64,000 bases of DNA from positions 62,001-126,000 of the forward strand of contig JBFWVT010000001.1 in NCBI GenBank assembly GCA_050246595.1, read 5' to 3'. This stretch comes from DATARH01 sp050246595 (lineage in GTDB: Bacteria > Pseudomonadota > Alphaproteobacteria > ATCC43930 > CGMCC-115725). The notes beneath the pieces are model-generated. The model had not been told where the DNA came from. It saw nothing but the letters and a program-made list of their open reading frames with translations, and did no database searches. The position numbers and the translations under genes are program-made. Shown here piece after piece: positions 1 through 9,011 of this stretch (its first letter is position 1; each line of letters begins with the position of its first letter).

Positions 1-2
1 GC

Positions 3-569
3 GACGGCACGCAACGCGGCATCACCGAAGCGATCGCCGCGTTCCGCGATCTCGGCGCCGAAATCCGCGAGGTGCAACTGTCGCCGTTGCAGGATTGGGC
101 GGCGTGCGGCTCGCTGATCTCGATCACCGAGCGCGCCGCGGCCTACGAGGAATGGGCGCGGACACGGCTGCCCGATTTCGGCGAGCGGCTGCGCCGCCGG
201 CTGATGCTCAGCGCGTTTGTGTCGGGGGTGGATTATGTGCAGGCGGTGCGGCGGCGGCGCGAGTTGCGCGCCGAATTGCAGGCGGCGATGGCCGATCTCG
301 ACCTCGTGCTGACCGCAGTGTTTCCGAATGAGGCGCCGCGGATCGACGCCGTCTCCGCATGGGATACGTTCGCCCCGGCGAGCTTTATGATGCCGTTCAA
401 CGTCGCCGGCTACCCGGCAATGTCGGTATGCGCCGGGTTCGGCGCCGGCGGTCTGCCGGTGGCGATCCAGCTCGTCGGCAAGCCGTTTCAGGAAACCACC
501 GTGCTGCGCGCCGCCGATGCGTTCGAAAAGGCGACGCCGCATCGCGACCGCCGCCCCGACCTCGGCTGA
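3..569 (+). CDS. Amidase signature family protein, C-terminal part
   Basis: This is the 3' end of an amidase; the start and the Ser-Ser-Lys catalytic core lie before the window. The open frame runs from base 3 and begins DGTQRGITEA. The visible part has the family's C-terminal features: a helical stretch, the segment around DLVLTAVFPNEAPRID, then PFNVAGYPAMSVCAGF and GLPVAIQLVGKPFQETTVL. These form the closing part of the active-site fold in GatA-like hydrolases. Substrate cannot be judged from this half. The next gene starts 61 bases downstream on the same strand. Family assignment is firm, specificity unknown. Confidence 0.88.
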   Translation, partial: DGTQRGITEAIAAFRDLGAEIREVQLSPLQDWAACGSLISITERAAAYEEWARTRLPDFGERLRRRLMLSAFVSGVDYVQAVRRRRELRAELQAAMADLDLVLTAVFPNEAPRIDAVSAWDTFAPASFMMPFNVAGYPAMSVCAGFGAGGLPVAIQLVGKPFQETTVLRAADAFEKATPHRDRRPDLG

Positions 570-630
570 CGAGACGACCCGGCGGCTTCCGATCGGTGCG
601 CTCTTCGCGAAGCGAGGGATTGAGGAGCCG

Positions 631-1548
631 ATGCCCCTGCACCGACGCGCTTTCCTGAAGGGCGGCCTTGCGGCAATCGCGGCGGCGGGGCTGCCGGGTT
701 TCGCACCTCGCGCCGAGACCGCCCGGCCGGCGATGCGTGTGATCCCGTCCTCGGGCGAGGCCGTCCCGGCGGTCGGTCTCGGCACCTGGATCACCTTCAA
801 TGTCGGCACGGACCCGGTGCTGCTTGCCGAGTCCGTCGCGGTCATGGCCGCCTTTTTCGCGGCGGGCGGAACGGTGATCGATTCCTCGCCGATGTACGGC
901 TCGTCGCAGGACACGGTGGGTCATGGTCTGGCAAAGCTCGGACATCCGCCGGTATTCGCGGCCGAAAAGGTTTGGACGCCGGCCGGCGGCAGTGGCAGCG
1001 AGCAGGTCGCGGCCTCGCGGCGCAAATGGGGCGTGCCGCGCTTTGATCTGATGCAGGTGCATAATCTGGTGGACTGGCGCGAGCATCTGGAGACGCTGTT
1101 CGCGATGAAGCAAGCTGGCGAGATCCGGCATGTCGGCATCACCACCTCGCACGGGAGCCGGCACGAGCTGCTCGAACGGATCATGCGCGAGCACCCGATC
1201 GATTTTGTGCAGCTCACCTACAATATCCTCGACCGGGAGCCGGAGCAGCGATTGCTGCCGCTGGCACGCGACCGCGGCATCGCGGTGATGGTCAACCGGC
1301 CGTTCCGCCAGAAGGCGCTGATCCGCCGGCTCGAGGGCAGGGCGCTGCCGGGCTGGGCGGGCGAGATCGGTGCTGCGAGCTGGGCTCAGTACATCCTGAA
1401 ATTTATCCTCTCTCATCCTTCGGTCACTGTCGCGATCCCGGCCACCACCCGGATCGATCATGTCCGCGAAAACATGGAAGCGGCGGCGGGTCCGCTGCCG
1501 GACGAGGCGATGCGCCGGCGCATGACGGCCCATATCCGCGATCTCTGA
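631..1548 (+). CDS. Exported (Tat) aldo/keto reductase
   Basis: A 305-aa NAD(P)H-dependent aldo/keto reductase. The start at 631 is chosen because GAGGAG lies just upstream and because it gives a twin-arginine signal (RRAFLK at residues 5-10, then a hydrophobic stretch to about residue 22); a longer in-frame start at 517 would bury that signal. The catalytic tetrad is visible as Asp84, Tyr89, Lys113 and His144 (MQVHN). A Tat signal on this fold suggests folding with cofactor in the cytoplasm and action in the periplasm; the substrate is unknown. The stop overlaps the next start as TGATG, so the two genes are probably cotranslated. Confidence 0.9.
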   Translation: MPLHRRAFLKGGLAAIAAAGLPGFAPRAETARPAMRVIPSSGEAVPAVGLGTWITFNVGTDPVLLAESVAVMAAFFAAGGTVIDSSPMYGSSQDTVGHGLAKLGHPPVFAAEKVWTPAGGSGSEQVAASRRKWGVPRFDLMQVHNLVDWREHLETLFAMKQAGEIRHVGITTSHGSRHELLERIMREHPIDFVQLTYNILDREPEQRLLPLARDRGIAVMVNRPFRQKALIRRLEGRALPGWAGEIGAASWAQYILKFILSHPSVTVAIPATTRIDHVRENMEAAAGPLPDEAMRRRMTAHIRDL

Positions 1549-2234
1549 TGCGGGAGTGGTGGACCTACCGGCCGGGGGACTTCCTGCTGTTCTCCCCGCG
1601 CGCCTATTGGCGGCTATTCGAGCTGACAAACGAGGCGCTCTGGCCGCTGCAAATCCCGGTGCTGCTGCTCGGCGCCGCGATCCTGGTGCTGCTCTTCCGC
1701 CCGCCGGCCTGGACCGACCGGGCCATCCCGGCCGTTCTCGCCGCCGCCTGGCTCTCCGTATCCGTCGGATTTCTGTGGACGCGCTATGCCGCGATCAACT
1801 GGGTCGCAGTGTATTTCGTGCCGGTCTTTATCGGCGAGGCGCTGCTGTTGCTCTGGTTCGGGACCGGGCGCGGCCGGCTCGCTTTTGCCGCCCGGCGCGG
1901 CGTGGCGGGGGTGATCGGGATCGCGCTCTATGTCTATGCCCTGGCGCTGCACCCGCTGGTGGCGCCTGTCGCGGGACGACCGCTGCAAGCGGCGGAACTT
2001 GTCGGCATCGCGCCGGACCCGACCGCCATCGCGACGCTCGGTCTGCTGTCGCTCGCGCCGCGCCGCGCCGGGACCGTGCTGTGCGTCATCCCGCCGATCC
2101 TCTGGTGTCTGGCGAGCGCGCTCACCCTGCGGACGATGGGCGCAGGGGAGGGGTGGATTCCGTTGACGGCGGCGGCGCTGGCTGTGCTGGCGCAGGTCTG
2201 GCCGCGCCGGAAACGGGACGGGTCAAGGCTCTGA
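1548..2234 (+). CDS. DUF6064 family multipass membrane protein
   Basis: A 228-aa protein that opens with MREWWTYRPGDFLLFSPRAY, which I recognise as the N-terminal signature of the DUF6064 membrane family. About six hydrophobic segments follow, separated by short Arg-containing loops. No function is established for the family. The ATG overlaps the stop of the exported aldo/keto reductase by one base, so the two are one transcriptional unit; whether the membrane protein serves the periplasmic reductase is only a guess. The gene is followed by a non-coding stretch with a REP palindrome. Confidence 0.8.
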   Translation: MREWWTYRPGDFLLFSPRAYWRLFELTNEALWPLQIPVLLLGAAILVLLFRPPAWTDRAIPAVLAAAWLSVSVGFLWTRYAAINWVAVYFVPVFIGEALLLLWFGTGRGRLAFAARRGVAGVIGIALYVYALALHPLVAPVAGRPLQAAELVGIAPDPTAIATLGLLSLAPRRAGTVLCVIPPILWCLASALTLRTMGAGEGWIPLTAAALAVLAQVWPRRKRDGSRL

Positions 2235-2382
2235 TCGGGTTCAGCGGCGTTATCGCTGCCCTCGAGCCGGCGCAGTCGGAAAAGCTTGGGGCGGTTCACA
2301 TATTCGTCCGCCGAACCGGCGGTATGATCCGATCCAAACCGAGACCTCTCCGAAGACAAGTCAGCTTGCCGACGGCGCTCCA

Positions 2383-2428
2383 GGACCGCCGGCCTCCGGC
2401 CGGCATGCCGGCGAGACGCCGGCGGCCC
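2383..2428 (+). repeat. Solitary REP palindrome (same family as the REPs at 57.7 and 58.3 kb)
   Basis: Two adjacent GC-rich hairpins, GCCGGCCTCCGGCCGGC and GCCGGCGAGACGCCGGC, lie between the DUF6064 gene and the flavin oxidoreductase. The same two modules in the same order occur at 58248-58318, and inverted at 57654-57700, on either side of a RAYT transposase gene. This copy is therefore probably a non-autonomous REP mobilised in trans. Nothing else is recognisable in the 288-base gap. Confidence 0.85.
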
Positions 2429-2522
2429 CGAGGGGTTGCTCCGGGCCGGCGACGCGGATCGCGTGACAAATACCGATCGAGCCGCGATCGTAGCGTGGTT
2501 GGCGCAGCGGCGGGAGGCAGGG

Positions 2523-3536
2523 ATGGAACGGCTCGGCATCGCGTTTTCCGGCGGACCCGGCCCGGCCGAGATCGTCGATTGCATCGTGCTCGCCGAGAGG
2601 CTTGGCTACGAGTCGGCCTGGGTGGCCGAAGGACATGGCGGCGATCAGTTCGCGATCCTGGCTGCCGCTGCGGCGCGGACCTCGCGCATCCGGCTCGGCA
2701 CCAGCATCACCAGCGTCTTTGTCCGTACCGCGCCGACCATCGCGATGGCGGCCGCCGCCGTCGCCGACATCTCGGGCGGGCGCTTTATCCTCGGGATCGG
2801 GTCGAGCCACAAGGTGCAGGTCGAGGCCGAGCACGGCGTCTCCTATACGAAACCGCTGACCCGCGTGCGCGAGACGGTCGCGGTGGTCCGCGACCTGCTG
2901 CGCGACGGACGGGTGCAGTTCCGGGGCGAGACGGTGCGGATCGAGAATTTCGATCTGTGGTTTACGCCGCGGCGGTCCCCTCCCCCGGTCTATGTCTCGG
3001 CGGTGTTCCCGAAAATGATCGCGCTGTGCGGCGAGATCGCCGACGGCGTCATGCTGACCCGCAGCACGCTCGACACCGCCGCCGTTGTCCGCGAGCTTCT
3101 CGCCGAAGGGGCGCGGCGGGCCGGCCGCGATCCGAGCGGTGTCGTGGTCGCGTCGCTGTTGCCGACGATGGTGGCCGGGAGTCGCGAGGCGGCGCTCGCC
3201 GCGCTGCGGCCCGGGCTGGCCTTTTATGCCGGGTTTTTCCCGCGCTACAACCGGATGATGGCCGAGCACGGGTTCGCGGCGGAGGCCGCCGCGATTGCCG
3301 AAGCCTGGGCGCGCGGCGACCGCGCCGCCGCCGAACGCGCCGTCAGCGACGCGCTGATCGAGGCGACCAGCATCGCCGGCACACCGGAGTACTGCCGCGA
3401 GCGCATCGCCGCCTATCGGCGCTCCGGGATCGACCTCCCGATCCTCAGCCCATATGCGCGCGGCCCGCAGGCAAAAGCCCGTTTCGAGGCGGCGATCCGT
3501 GCCTGCGCGCCGGGCGCGCCTATCGGGTCAGAGTGA
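2523..3536 (+). CDS. LLM-class flavin-dependent oxidoreductase
   Basis: A 337-aa protein of the luciferase-like monooxygenase superfamily, F420- or FMN-dependent TIM-barrel enzymes. The start at 2523 has a strong GGAGG-type ribosome site (GGGAGGCAGGG) and gives the expected N-terminus (MERLGIAFSGG); an upstream in-frame ATG at 2436 would extend across non-coding repeat-flanking DNA. Visible family features are LAERLGYESAWVAEGHGG, the TSRIRLGTSI strand and the segment around GRFILGIGSS. Cofactor and substrate cannot be read off. It stands alone on the plus strand, and its last 17 bases overlap a small convergent ORF. Confidence 0.88.
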   Translation: MERLGIAFSGGPGPAEIVDCIVLAERLGYESAWVAEGHGGDQFAILAAAAARTSRIRLGTSITSVFVRTAPTIAMAAAAVADISGGRFILGIGSSHKVQVEAEHGVSYTKPLTRVRETVAVVRDLLRDGRVQFRGETVRIENFDLWFTPRRSPPPVYVSAVFPKMIALCGEIADGVMLTRSTLDTAAVVRELLAEGARRAGRDPSGVVVASLLPTMVAGSREAALAALRPGLAFYAGFFPRYNRMMAEHGFAAEAAAIAEAWARGDRAAAERAVSDALIEATSIAGTPEYCRERIAAYRRSGIDLPILSPYARGPQAKARFEAAIRACAPGAPIGSE

Positions 3537-3636
3537 CCACCAGCCACATAAGCACGATTATCCCCGTATAGGCGGCGACCCACCCGGCGATAACCAGCCC
3601 AAGGTCAGAGCCGTTGTGGTTGTGGTTGCTGGGCAT
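3520..3636 (-). CDS. Small single-span membrane protein (38 aa)
   Basis: A possible 38-residue protein starting MPSNHNHNGSDLG, with one hydrophobic span (about residues 14-36) ending in VVTLTR. The start is chosen after a GGGATGG-like site about nine bases upstream; a longer 62-aa reading from 3708 has no better support. It lies downstream of the SRAP gene on the same strand and overlaps the end of the convergent flavin oxidoreductase by 17 bases. I do not recognise a family. The His/Asn-rich head and clean span suggest a real small membrane protein, but there is no independent proof. Confidence 0.4.
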   Translation of the reverse strand: MPSNHNHNGSDLGLVIAGWVAAYTGIIVLMWLVVTLTR

Positions 3637-3708
3637 AATCCGCCATCCCGCGTCTGGTGTCCCCGCTGTCAACGCACTTGAAATCAAAAAAACGCGCTTG
3701 CCTGCCAT

Positions 3709-4386
3709 TCAGGCCGCTGCCGGCATCAGCAGTTCGGGGTCGTTGTTGCGGACATTGCCGACCCGAGTCCCGACCTTGCAGGCGCGCATCGCCGCGGCCG
3801 GATAGGGGCGCAGCAGCGCCGGCAATTCGTCGGTCTCGGCGCGATCCTCGCCGAGCCAGCTTCGCCACGCCTGACGCGGCAGAACGACCGGCATCCGGTT
3901 ATGGATCGGCGCGACCAGCTCGTTTGGCGGACCGGTGATCACGGTAAAGCTGTGCAGCGTCGCGCCGTCTTCCGGGTCGTTCCAGCGCTCCCACAACCCG
4001 GCCAGCGCCATCGGCGACCCGTCGGCGAGACCGATTGCGTAGGGCTGCTTGCCGCCGCCGGTCTTTTGCCACTCGTAGAAGAAATCCGCCGGCACGAGAC
4101 AGCGGCGGCGGCGAAAGGCGTCGCGAAACGCCGGCTTGGCCGCGACGGTCTCGCTCATCGCATTGATCAGGCGCGAGCCGATCGATTTGTCCTTGGCCCA
4201 GAACGGGATCAGCCCCCAGCGCAGCAGATCGAGCGAGCGCCGTCCGTCGGGATCGAGACGCACGACCGCCAGGCTCTGGGTCGGCGCGCCGTTGTAATTC
4301 GCCGCCGCGTTCGGGACCGGGTTGACGGTCTCGAACAGCTCTCGGATGTCGTCGAGCGGCGTTTTCTGGACAAATCGGCCGCACAT
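3709..4386 (-). CDS. yedK: SRAP domain protein (YedK/HMCES-type abasic-site DNA crosslinker)
   Basis: A 225-aa SOS-response-associated peptidase-like protein. The family shields abasic sites in single-stranded DNA by forming a thiazolidine crosslink through the N-terminal cysteine exposed after Met removal. All key residues are present at the positions known in E. coli YedK: Cys2 (MCGRF), Asn75 (INAMSET), Glu105 (FFYEW) and the catalytic His162 (IHNRMPVVL). Length is typical. It acts in the cytoplasm in DNA damage tolerance. It is convergent with the flavin oxidoreductase and lies downstream of, and codirectional with, the efflux pair. No LexA-type site was recognised near the start. Confidence 0.95.
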   Translation of the reverse strand: MCGRFVQKTPLDDIRELFETVNPVPNAAANYNGAPTQSLAVVRLDPDGRRSLDLLRWGLIPFWAKDKSIGSRLINAMSETVAAKPAFRDAFRRRRCLVPADFFYEWQKTGGGKQPYAIGLADGSPMALAGLWERWNDPEDGATLHSFTVITGPPNELVAPIHNRMPVVLPRQAWRSWLGEDRAETDELPALLRPYPAAAMRACKVGTRVGNVRNNDPELLMPAAA

Positions 4387-4433
4387 TTCCCGATATTCTC
4401 CGGCTCTATCCTTTGCCGCCCGTCAGGCCCGCA

Positions 4434-7400
4434 TCACTCGGCCGCGCCGCGCGGCTGGTCCGCCAGCCGGGACCCGTGTCCGGCGCCGACCGCTTCGGCC
4501 AGACGCGACGGGCGGGAAGTCCGGCCGAGAAACCGGCTCAACCGGTCGAGATAGAGATAGACAATCGGGGTCGTGTACAAGGTCAGCCATTGCGACACCA
4601 GCAGACCGCCGACCATCGCGACCCCGAGCGGGCGCCGCAACTCGGACCCGGCGCCGCTGCCCAAGGCGATCGGCAGCGCGCCGAACAGCGCCGCGAATGT
4701 CGTCATCATGATCGGCCGGAAGCGCAGCAGACAGGCCTGATGGATCGCCTCGAGCGGGCTCTTGCCCTCGTACCGCTCGGCCTGCAACGCAAAGTCGATC
4801 ATCATGATCGCGTTCTTCTTGACGATGCCGATCAGCAGGATGACGCCGATGATCGCGATCACGCTGAGATCGTATCCCAGGAGCATCAGCGCCAAGAGCG
4901 CGCCGACCCCCGCCGACGGCAGCGAGGACAGGATCGTGATCGGGTGGATATAGCTCTCGTAGAGCATCCCCAGCACGATATAGACGACCAGGATCGCCGC
5001 TGCGACGAGCAGCGGGGTCGATTGCAGCGAGGCCTGGAAGGCTTGCGCGGTGCCCTGGAACGAGCCGTTGACGGTCGGCGGCATCCGCAGCTCGCGCTCC
5101 ATCGCGTGGATCCTGTCGACCGCCTGCCCGATCGAGACGCCCGGAGCGAGGTTGAACGACAGGGTGACCGACGGGAACTGCCCCTGATGGGTGACCATCA
5201 GGGGTTCGACGCGGGTCTTGAACTGGGCGATCGCGCTGAGCGGCACCTGCGCGCCGTTGCGGCCGGGAACGTATATTTTCGACAGCGCGGTCGGGTCGTT
5301 CTGGAACTCGGGCTTGACGCCGAGGATCACCCTGTACTGGTTGGTCGAGGTGTATATCGTCGCGACCTGTCGCTGGCCGAACGCGCTGTACAGCGTTTCA
5401 TCGACCAGCGAGAGCGAAATTCCGAGCCGCGAAGCGGCGTCGCGATCGACCTCGATGCCGATATAGGGCGCGGCAATCTGCTGATCCGACGCGACATCCT
5501 GCAATTCCGGCATCTTTTTCATTGCCGCCTCGACGATCGGCGCCCAATGGTTCAGCTCGTCGGCGTCGGTGTCGGTCAGCGTGTACTGGTACTGCGTGCG
5601 GCTGAGACGCCCGCCGATGCTGATATCCTGCCCCGATTGCATAAACAATTGCGCGCCTTCAACCTGCGCCACCTTGGGCCGCAGCCGGGCGATCACCTGA
5701 TCGGAAGTGACGTCGCGCTGATCGTGCGGTTTCAACTGGATGAACATCCGGCCGGTATTTTCGGTCGGATTGGAGCCGCCCGCTCCGGCGAAATAGAAAA
5801 TCCCCGAGACGGCCGGGTCCTCGCCCGCAATCTCCGCAAAACGATGCACGATGCCTTCCATCTTGGCGAACGAGGTATCCTGCCGCGCCACCGCGTTGCC
5901 GAAGATGAACCCGGTATCCTGCTGCGGGAAAAAGCCCTTCGGGATCATCACGTAAAGGTATCCGGTCGCGACCATCAGGCCGATCGTCGCGATCAAGGTC
6001 GCGAAGCGATGGCGCAGCACGAATTTGAGGCTGCGATCGTAACCGCTCAGCACCGCCTGAAAAACGCGCTCGGCCCAGCGGCTGATCGCGCCCGGCGGCC
6101 GCTCGCTGTGGCCCTTCAGAAACAGCGAGCACATCACCGGGGTCAAGGTCAGCGAGATAAACGCCGAAGCCAGCACCGCGACCGACACGACGACCGCGAA
6201 TTCGCGGAACAGCCGGCCGATGATGCCGCTCATGAAGAACAGCGGGATGAACACCGCGATCAGCGAGAACGTGATCGAGATGATCGTAAAGCCGATCTGT
6301 CCCGCCCCCTTGAGCGCCGCCTCGAACGGGCTCAACCCTTCCTCGATATAGCGGACGATATTCTCGATCATGATGATCGCGTCATCGACGATGAACCCGA
6401 CCGAGATCGTCAGCGCCATCAGCGAAATGTTGTTCAGGCTGTAACCGAGACCGTACATGACCGCAAAGGTGGCGAGCAGCGATAGCGGCAGCGCCAGGCT
6501 CGGGATCACGGTGCCCCACAGCGTGCGCAGAAAGATGAAGATGACGAGGATGACGAGCCCGATTGTCAGCATCATCGTGAACTGCACGTCGTGCACGGCG
6601 GCGCGGATCACCAGCGAGCGGTCGGCGACCAGATCGACATGCACCGACGGCGGCAGCGATTCCATCAACTGGGGCAGTCGCTCCTTGATCTTATCGACGA
6701 CCTCGTTGGTATTGGCCCCGGCCTCGCGCTGGATCGCCAACCCCTCGGCGGGTTTTCCCTCGAACCAGGCGCCGGTACGCTCGTTTTGCACCCCGTCCTC
6801 GACCTCGGCGATGTCGCCGAGCCGGATCGGCGCGCCGTTGCGCCAGGCGACGATGATTTTTCTGAACCCGGCCGCGTCGAAAATCTGGTCGTTGGTGTCG
6901 AGCGTGACGGTTTGGTGCGCGCCGGTCAGGTTGCCGGTCGGCCGATTGACGCTGGACTGCGCGATCGCGGCGCGGACCTCCTCGATGCCGATGCCGCGCG
7001 CCGCCAGCGCCGTCGGGTTGAGCCGCACATGCACGGCGTAGGGTTTCTGGCCGAAAATGCGGGCCTCGGCGACGCCGTTGATGCTGCCCAGACGCTGCGC
7101 CAGCATCGTGTAGGCATAGTCGTCGAGGCGATAGATAGGTATCGCGTCGGAATGGATCGCATAGATCAGTATCGCCCGGTCCGCCGGGTTGGTCTTGCGG
7201 TAGGTCGGCGGGTTTGGCATATCGCGCGGCAACAGACCGCTGGCCGACTGGATCGCCTGCTGCACATCCTGCGCCGCGGCGTCGATATTGCGCTCCAGGT
7301 CGAACTGCATCGTGATCGTCGTGTTGCCGACCCCGCTGGTCGAACTCATCTCGGCGAGACCCGGGATCGCCGCGAATTTCTGTTCGAGCGGGGTGGCGAC

Positions 7401-7586
7401 CGACGACGCCATTGTCGAGGGGCTGGCGCCGGGATAGCTGGCGCTGACGACGATTGTCGGGAAATCCACGCGCGGCAGCGCCGCCACTGGCAGCAACTGG
7501 TACGCGGCGAGGCCGAACACCAGGATTGCGAGCATCAGCAGCGATGTCGCGATCGGGCGACGGATGAACGGTGCGGAGAGGTTCAT
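4434..7586 (-). CDS. RND (HAE1) multidrug efflux inner-membrane permease
   Basis: A 1050-aa AcrB/MdtB-type permease, full length for the family. It has TM1 just after MNLSAPFIRRPIATSLLM, two large periplasmic loops, and the TM4 proton-relay motif GFIVDDAIIMIEN with its Asp pair around residues 400-401. The C-terminal helices hold GIVKKNAIMMIDFAL. It drives drug export by proton antiport and needs the adaptor encoded immediately upstream plus a TolC-like outer-membrane channel. No such channel gene is in the window, so a shared one elsewhere is likely. The 55-base gap to the adaptor gene suggests one operon. The substrate range is unknown. Confidence 0.96.
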   Translation of the reverse strand: MNLSAPFIRRPIATSLLMLAILVFGLAAYQLLPVAALPRVDFPTIVVSASYPGASPSTMASSVATPLEQKFAAIPGLAEMSSTSGVGNTTITMQFDLERNIDAAAQDVQQAIQSASGLLPRDMPNPPTYRKTNPADRAILIYAIHSDAIPIYRLDDYAYTMLAQRLGSINGVAEARIFGQKPYAVHVRLNPTALAARGIGIEEVRAAIAQSSVNRPTGNLTGAHQTVTLDTNDQIFDAAGFRKIIVAWRNGAPIRLGDIAEVEDGVQNERTGAWFEGKPAEGLAIQREAGANTNEVVDKIKERLPQLMESLPPSVHVDLVADRSLVIRAAVHDVQFTMMLTIGLVILVIFIFLRTLWGTVIPSLALPLSLLATFAVMYGLGYSLNNISLMALTISVGFIVDDAIIMIENIVRYIEEGLSPFEAALKGAGQIGFTIISITFSLIAVFIPLFFMSGIIGRLFREFAVVVSVAVLASAFISLTLTPVMCSLFLKGHSERPPGAISRWAERVFQAVLSGYDRSLKFVLRHRFATLIATIGLMVATGYLYVMIPKGFFPQQDTGFIFGNAVARQDTSFAKMEGIVHRFAEIAGEDPAVSGIFYFAGAGGSNPTENTGRMFIQLKPHDQRDVTSDQVIARLRPKVAQVEGAQLFMQSGQDISIGGRLSRTQYQYTLTDTDADELNHWAPIVEAAMKKMPELQDVASDQQIAAPYIGIEVDRDAASRLGISLSLVDETLYSAFGQRQVATIYTSTNQYRVILGVKPEFQNDPTALSKIYVPGRNGAQVPLSAIAQFKTRVEPLMVTHQGQFPSVTLSFNLAPGVSIGQAVDRIHAMERELRMPPTVNGSFQGTAQAFQASLQSTPLLVAAAILVVYIVLGMLYESYIHPITILSSLPSAGVGALLALMLLGYDLSVIAIIGVILLIGIVKKNAIMMIDFALQAERYEGKSPLEAIHQACLLRFRPIMMTTFAALFGALPIALGSGAGSELRRPLGVAMVGGLLVSQWLTLYTTPIVYLYLDRLSRFLGRTSRPSRLAEAVGAGHGSRLADQPRGAAE

Positions 7587-7641
7587 CGCCCTGGCCCCAT
7601 GCGGGAGGAGAGATTGCGGTTGCGCGGCGGCGGCAGCTTCG

Positions 7642-8805
7642 TCATCCGGTCGGGGCGGATTTCGCGTCCGGTTTTGGCGGGGCGAGCCGGACCCGCGATC
7701 CGTTGGTCAGCCGGTACTGCCCCTCGACGACCACCTTTTCGCCCGGCGTCAGACCCTTGGCGATGACGGCGACGCCGTCCTGCACGGCGGCGATCTCGAC
7801 GGCGCGCCGTTCGACGGTGTTGTCGTCCTTGATGACATAGGCATAGGGTCCGGTCGGTCCGTCCTGCACGGTCTGCGCCGGCACGGTCGGAACGCCGCGG
7901 CGCATATTGACGATCAGCCGCACATTGACAAACAGACCCGGCCACAGCCGCTCGTCCTCGTTGGCAAAGCTCGCCTTCAGCTTCAGCGTGCCGGTCGTCT
8001 GGTCGATCTGGTTGTCGATCATCGACAGTTTGCCGGTCGAGAGCAGCGTCTTGCCGTCCTCGCCGATCGCCTGCGCGACGAGCGGCGCGCGCGCCTGCTT
8101 TTCGCGGACCTTGTGCTGGTTCTCCTGCGGCACCGTAAAGGCGACATCGATCGGGCGGATCTGCGCGATCGTCACCAGCGCCGCCGCCTCGCTGGCGCGC
8201 ACCATGTTGCCGGCATCGACCAGGCGGGCGCCGAGACGGCCGTCGATCGGCGCCTTTATCGTGGCATAGGACAGGTTCAGCCGCGCCGTCGCGATCTTGG
8301 CCTCGTCCGCCTTGATCGCGGCCTGCAATTCGGCGACCTTCGCGGTGTCCTGGTCGTAGGTCTGCCGCGACCTGTACCCCTGCGTCACGAGCTGCGCCGA
8401 GCGGGCCAGATCGCCCTGGGCGCTGGCGAGCAGGGCCTCGTTTTTCTGCTTGTTCGCCTCGGCCTCGGCGAGCGCCGCCTCGAACGGCCGCGGATCGATC
8501 CGGAACAGGACCGTTCCGGTCTCGACATTGCGGCCCTCGGTGAAATCCGAGGCGAGGATCTGCCCGTCGACCCGGCTCTTGATCGTGACCGTGTTCGACG
8601 GCTGCACCGTGCCGATCGCCTCCAGCACGACCGGCACGTCGGCCGCGACGACCGTGCCGGGGGTGACCGGCACACTCTGCGACCCGCCCTTGGGGGTCTG
8701 CGCCTGCGCCGCGGCCGGCGGGGTTGTTTCGAGGGTGCGGGGCAGCACCACGCCTGCCGCAATCGCGAGAACCGCGAACGCGGCGATCAACGCCTTTCTC
8801 CTCAC
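7642..8805 (-). CDS. RND efflux periplasmic adaptor (membrane fusion protein)
   Basis: A 387-aa HlyD/AcrA-type adaptor. After an N-terminal hydrophobic anchor or signal (MRRKALIAAFAVLAIAAGVV) comes a low-complexity linker, then the lipoyl half-motif (VVLEAIGTVQPSNTVTIKSR ...), a long alpha-hairpin (about residues 105-175), the second lipoyl half (RLNLSYATIKAPIDGRLG) and a beta-barrel domain. It bridges the permease encoded downstream to an outer-membrane channel. First gene of a two-gene unit; its upstream region (8806-9011) is shared with a divergently transcribed CoA transferase. No TetR- or MarR-type regulator lies next to it, so control is not evident. Confidence 0.95.
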   Translation of the reverse strand: MRRKALIAAFAVLAIAAGVVLPRTLETTPPAAAQAQTPKGGSQSVPVTPGTVVAADVPVVLEAIGTVQPSNTVTIKSRVDGQILASDFTEGRNVETGTVLFRIDPRPFEAALAEAEANKQKNEALLASAQGDLARSAQLVTQGYRSRQTYDQDTAKVAELQAAIKADEAKIATARLNLSYATIKAPIDGRLGARLVDAGNMVRASEAAALVTIAQIRPIDVAFTVPQENQHKVREKQARAPLVAQAIGEDGKTLLSTGKLSMIDNQIDQTTGTLKLKASFANEDERLWPGLFVNVRLIVNMRRGVPTVPAQTVQDGPTGPYAYVIKDDNTVERRAVEIAAVQDGVAVIAKGLTPGEKVVVEGQYRLTNGSRVRLAPPKPDAKSAPTG

Positions 8806-9011
8806 GGAGCCTCCCGGGGGCGGAGGGTTGCAATGCGTGACATATTATAGACGAGCCTGACATCTGCCATCCCCCGCCGCGTTCGGCAGGCGAAATCTTC
8901 GATGCGGCGGGGTTGCCGCGGTCTCGGGCATTTCCTCGGCCGCCATTGCGCGGCATGATCGCCGGCCTATGATACCCGCCGGGCGCTCAACAGCAGGGAA
9001 AGGGCCGGATC

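Noticed and set aside
4413..6485. Plus-strand 690-aa open frame across the RND permease
   Set aside because: It is antisense to a complete, well-conserved permease; composition is typical of the reverse complement of GC-rich coding DNA.
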